Assembly: GCA_024347235.1 (NCBI GenBank)
Contig: AP025283.1
Coordinates: 3,968,001 to 4,032,000 of the forward strand
DNA length: 64,000 nucleotides
Source of the DNA: Aliamphritea spongicola
Lineage (GTDB): Bacteria > Pseudomonadota > Gammaproteobacteria > Pseudomonadales > Balneatricaceae
Reading direction: 5' to 3'
Below are positions 62,973 through 64,000 of this stretch, one piece after another (within the stretch, counting starts at the first letter, position 1; each line of letters starts with the position of its first letter). The position numbers and the translations under genes are program-made. The notes beneath the pieces were generated by a model that saw only the letters and a program-made list of their open reading frames with translations, was not told the DNA's origin and did no database searches.

Positions 62973-64000
62973 ACAGCCTGCAAAGCCGAATCATCTTCAG
63001 TATTTTACTGGCCATTCTGGGGCTGGCACTGCTGTTCCTGTTTGTTCAGGACAAGACCAGTTCAGAGCGTCACCAGCAGGCGGAGATCAACCAATATATC
63101 AGTAAGTTAGAGCAACTGGATGCCAAGCTTGAGAAACAGATCCTGCTGATGGACAGCTGGTACTTCCGCAGTTATGACGAACTGAACTCGGTTTATACAG
63201 ACTACAAAGAAACACTGGCCTCCCCCGTCACTGCCTGACACGCTGGCCCCCTGTATCCCGGAACTGCAAGCCAGCCTGGAAGAGAAGTTTCCGTTAATCG
63301 AGCAGCTCAAATCGAATAACGCATTGTTACGGAACTCACTTAACTATCTGCCAAATCTGATCGAAGTGATGTTTAACCGGCTTGAAACGGCTAAGCAACA
63401 ACGCCAGATCACCGCCGAAACCAGCATACTGTTCCGTAACTATCTGCAAAACGAAGTCATCCAGAGCCTGACGAATCAACTGGTGGATTACCGGTTGGAA
63501 ACCCATCAGGTTATGCCTTACAGCGGTTTACTGCCGGAGGAATTACAGCCCCTGTGGGAAAACATGCTCAAGCATCTCAGCCTGCTTAACATGCACCGGG
63601 ATAACAACATCAAACTCAGCCAGCAGCTGGAAAGCATCGCGATGCAGTCCAAAATAGAAGACTTTAACAAACTGTTTTCTGAACACCTGGCGTTTCTGGA
63701 TGAACACCGCGAGCAACAGCAAACCTGGTTAGGTATCTATGTGCTGGCCGGCCTGCTGCTGATCAGTGTGCTGATTTACGCCCTGCGCCATTATCATGAA
63801 CAGCACTACTTCCATAAAACGGAATCCATGACCGATACCCTGACCGGGCTGGGTAACCGGCGATTACTTGAACAGCAACTGCCGGTACTGTTCAATGAGG
63901 CCAAACGGAACCACACCTCGCTGGGCATTCTGTTCATCGATCTGGACGGCTTTAAAGCCGTTAACGACACCCTTGGTCATCAGCAGGGGATGAGCTGCTG
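62969..64000 (+). CDS. Membrane diguanylate cyclase (GGDEF), cut by window end (frameshifted)
   Basis: A signalling protein whose catalytic end lies past the window. It has an N-terminal membrane helix (IIFSILLAILGLALLFLF), a periplasmic helical sensor of about 225 residues with coiled-coil character, a second membrane helix (LGIYVLAGLLLISVLIYAL, about 63730-63786) and the start of a GGDEF domain (MTDTLTGLGNRRLL, FIDLDGFKAVNDTLGHQQG). The GGDEF motif itself is not reached. The frame breaks near 63226-63230, where a C run of five should be four (an insertion) or seven, and again at GGGG near 63987-63990. It overlaps the peroxidase gene by four bases, so the two are translationally coupled. Confidence 0.85.

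Noticed and set aside
1..64000. Mobile elements, integrases, tRNA or rRNA genes
   Set aside because: I looked for transposase or integrase motifs, paired terminal repeats and RNA gene signatures and saw none I could support.

Overview
This window looks like chromosomal DNA of a marine gammaproteobacterium, most likely Oceanospirillales-like (an inference from gene families; no rRNA or tRNA gene is present to test it). In its favour are an AcuI-type acryloyl-CoA reductase beside an FCD/GntR regulator, a TRAP-type binding protein, an ECF sigma/FecR/TonB-receptor iron set, many c-di-GMP and chemotaxis proteins, and a very large LapA-type RTX adhesin.

Layout. 1-8.1 kb: PepSY-flavodoxin reductase (5' cut), secreted ankyrin protein, MATE exporter, L-threonine aldolase, acuI and its divergent GntR regulator. 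8.1-12.1 kb: a second secreted ankyrin protein, an orphan TRAP binding protein, an HxlR regulator, a GDSL esterase and a flavodoxin-like reductase. 12.1-18.6 kb: a LysM-FecR protein and a CHASE2-GGDEF-EAL protein, divergent from an OmpR-type two-component pair. 18.6-25.9 kb: a DUF418 membrane protein, an RND efflux pair, a polyamine-type binding protein and an SDR. 26.0-44.3 kb (minus strand): one adhesin gene of about 6,086 codons with 58 tandem repeats of exactly 93 residues. 44.9-48.1 kb: a tight operon of K+ channel, DUF350, DUF1190 and a glutathionylspermidine-synthase-like ATP-grasp enzyme. 48.3-52.6 kb (minus): TonB receptor, FecR and ECF sigma genes behind a Fur-like box. 53-64 kb: HD-GYP protein, GST, two chemoreceptors, a TrmK-like methyltransferase, and a di-heme peroxidase coupled to a GGDEF protein cut by the window end.

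About 26 of roughly 35 genes carry small indels, almost all one missing base in a run of 3-8 identical bases. Restoring these bases gives a full family-length protein in each case, and the corrected lengths are multiples of three. I therefore treat the genes as functional and the indels as probable sequence errors, and give one entry per whole gene with the breaks noted.

How the genes may fit together. The adhesin has an N-terminal retention module with a TAAG site of the kind cut by LapG, which in LapA systems is controlled by c-di-GMP through LapD. Three c-di-GMP proteins lie in the window (CHASE2-EAL, HD-GYP, GGDEF), but no lapD, lapG or type I secretion genes do, so a functional link is an inference. 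The iron set, the peroxidase and the PepSY-flavodoxin reductase point to iron and redox management.
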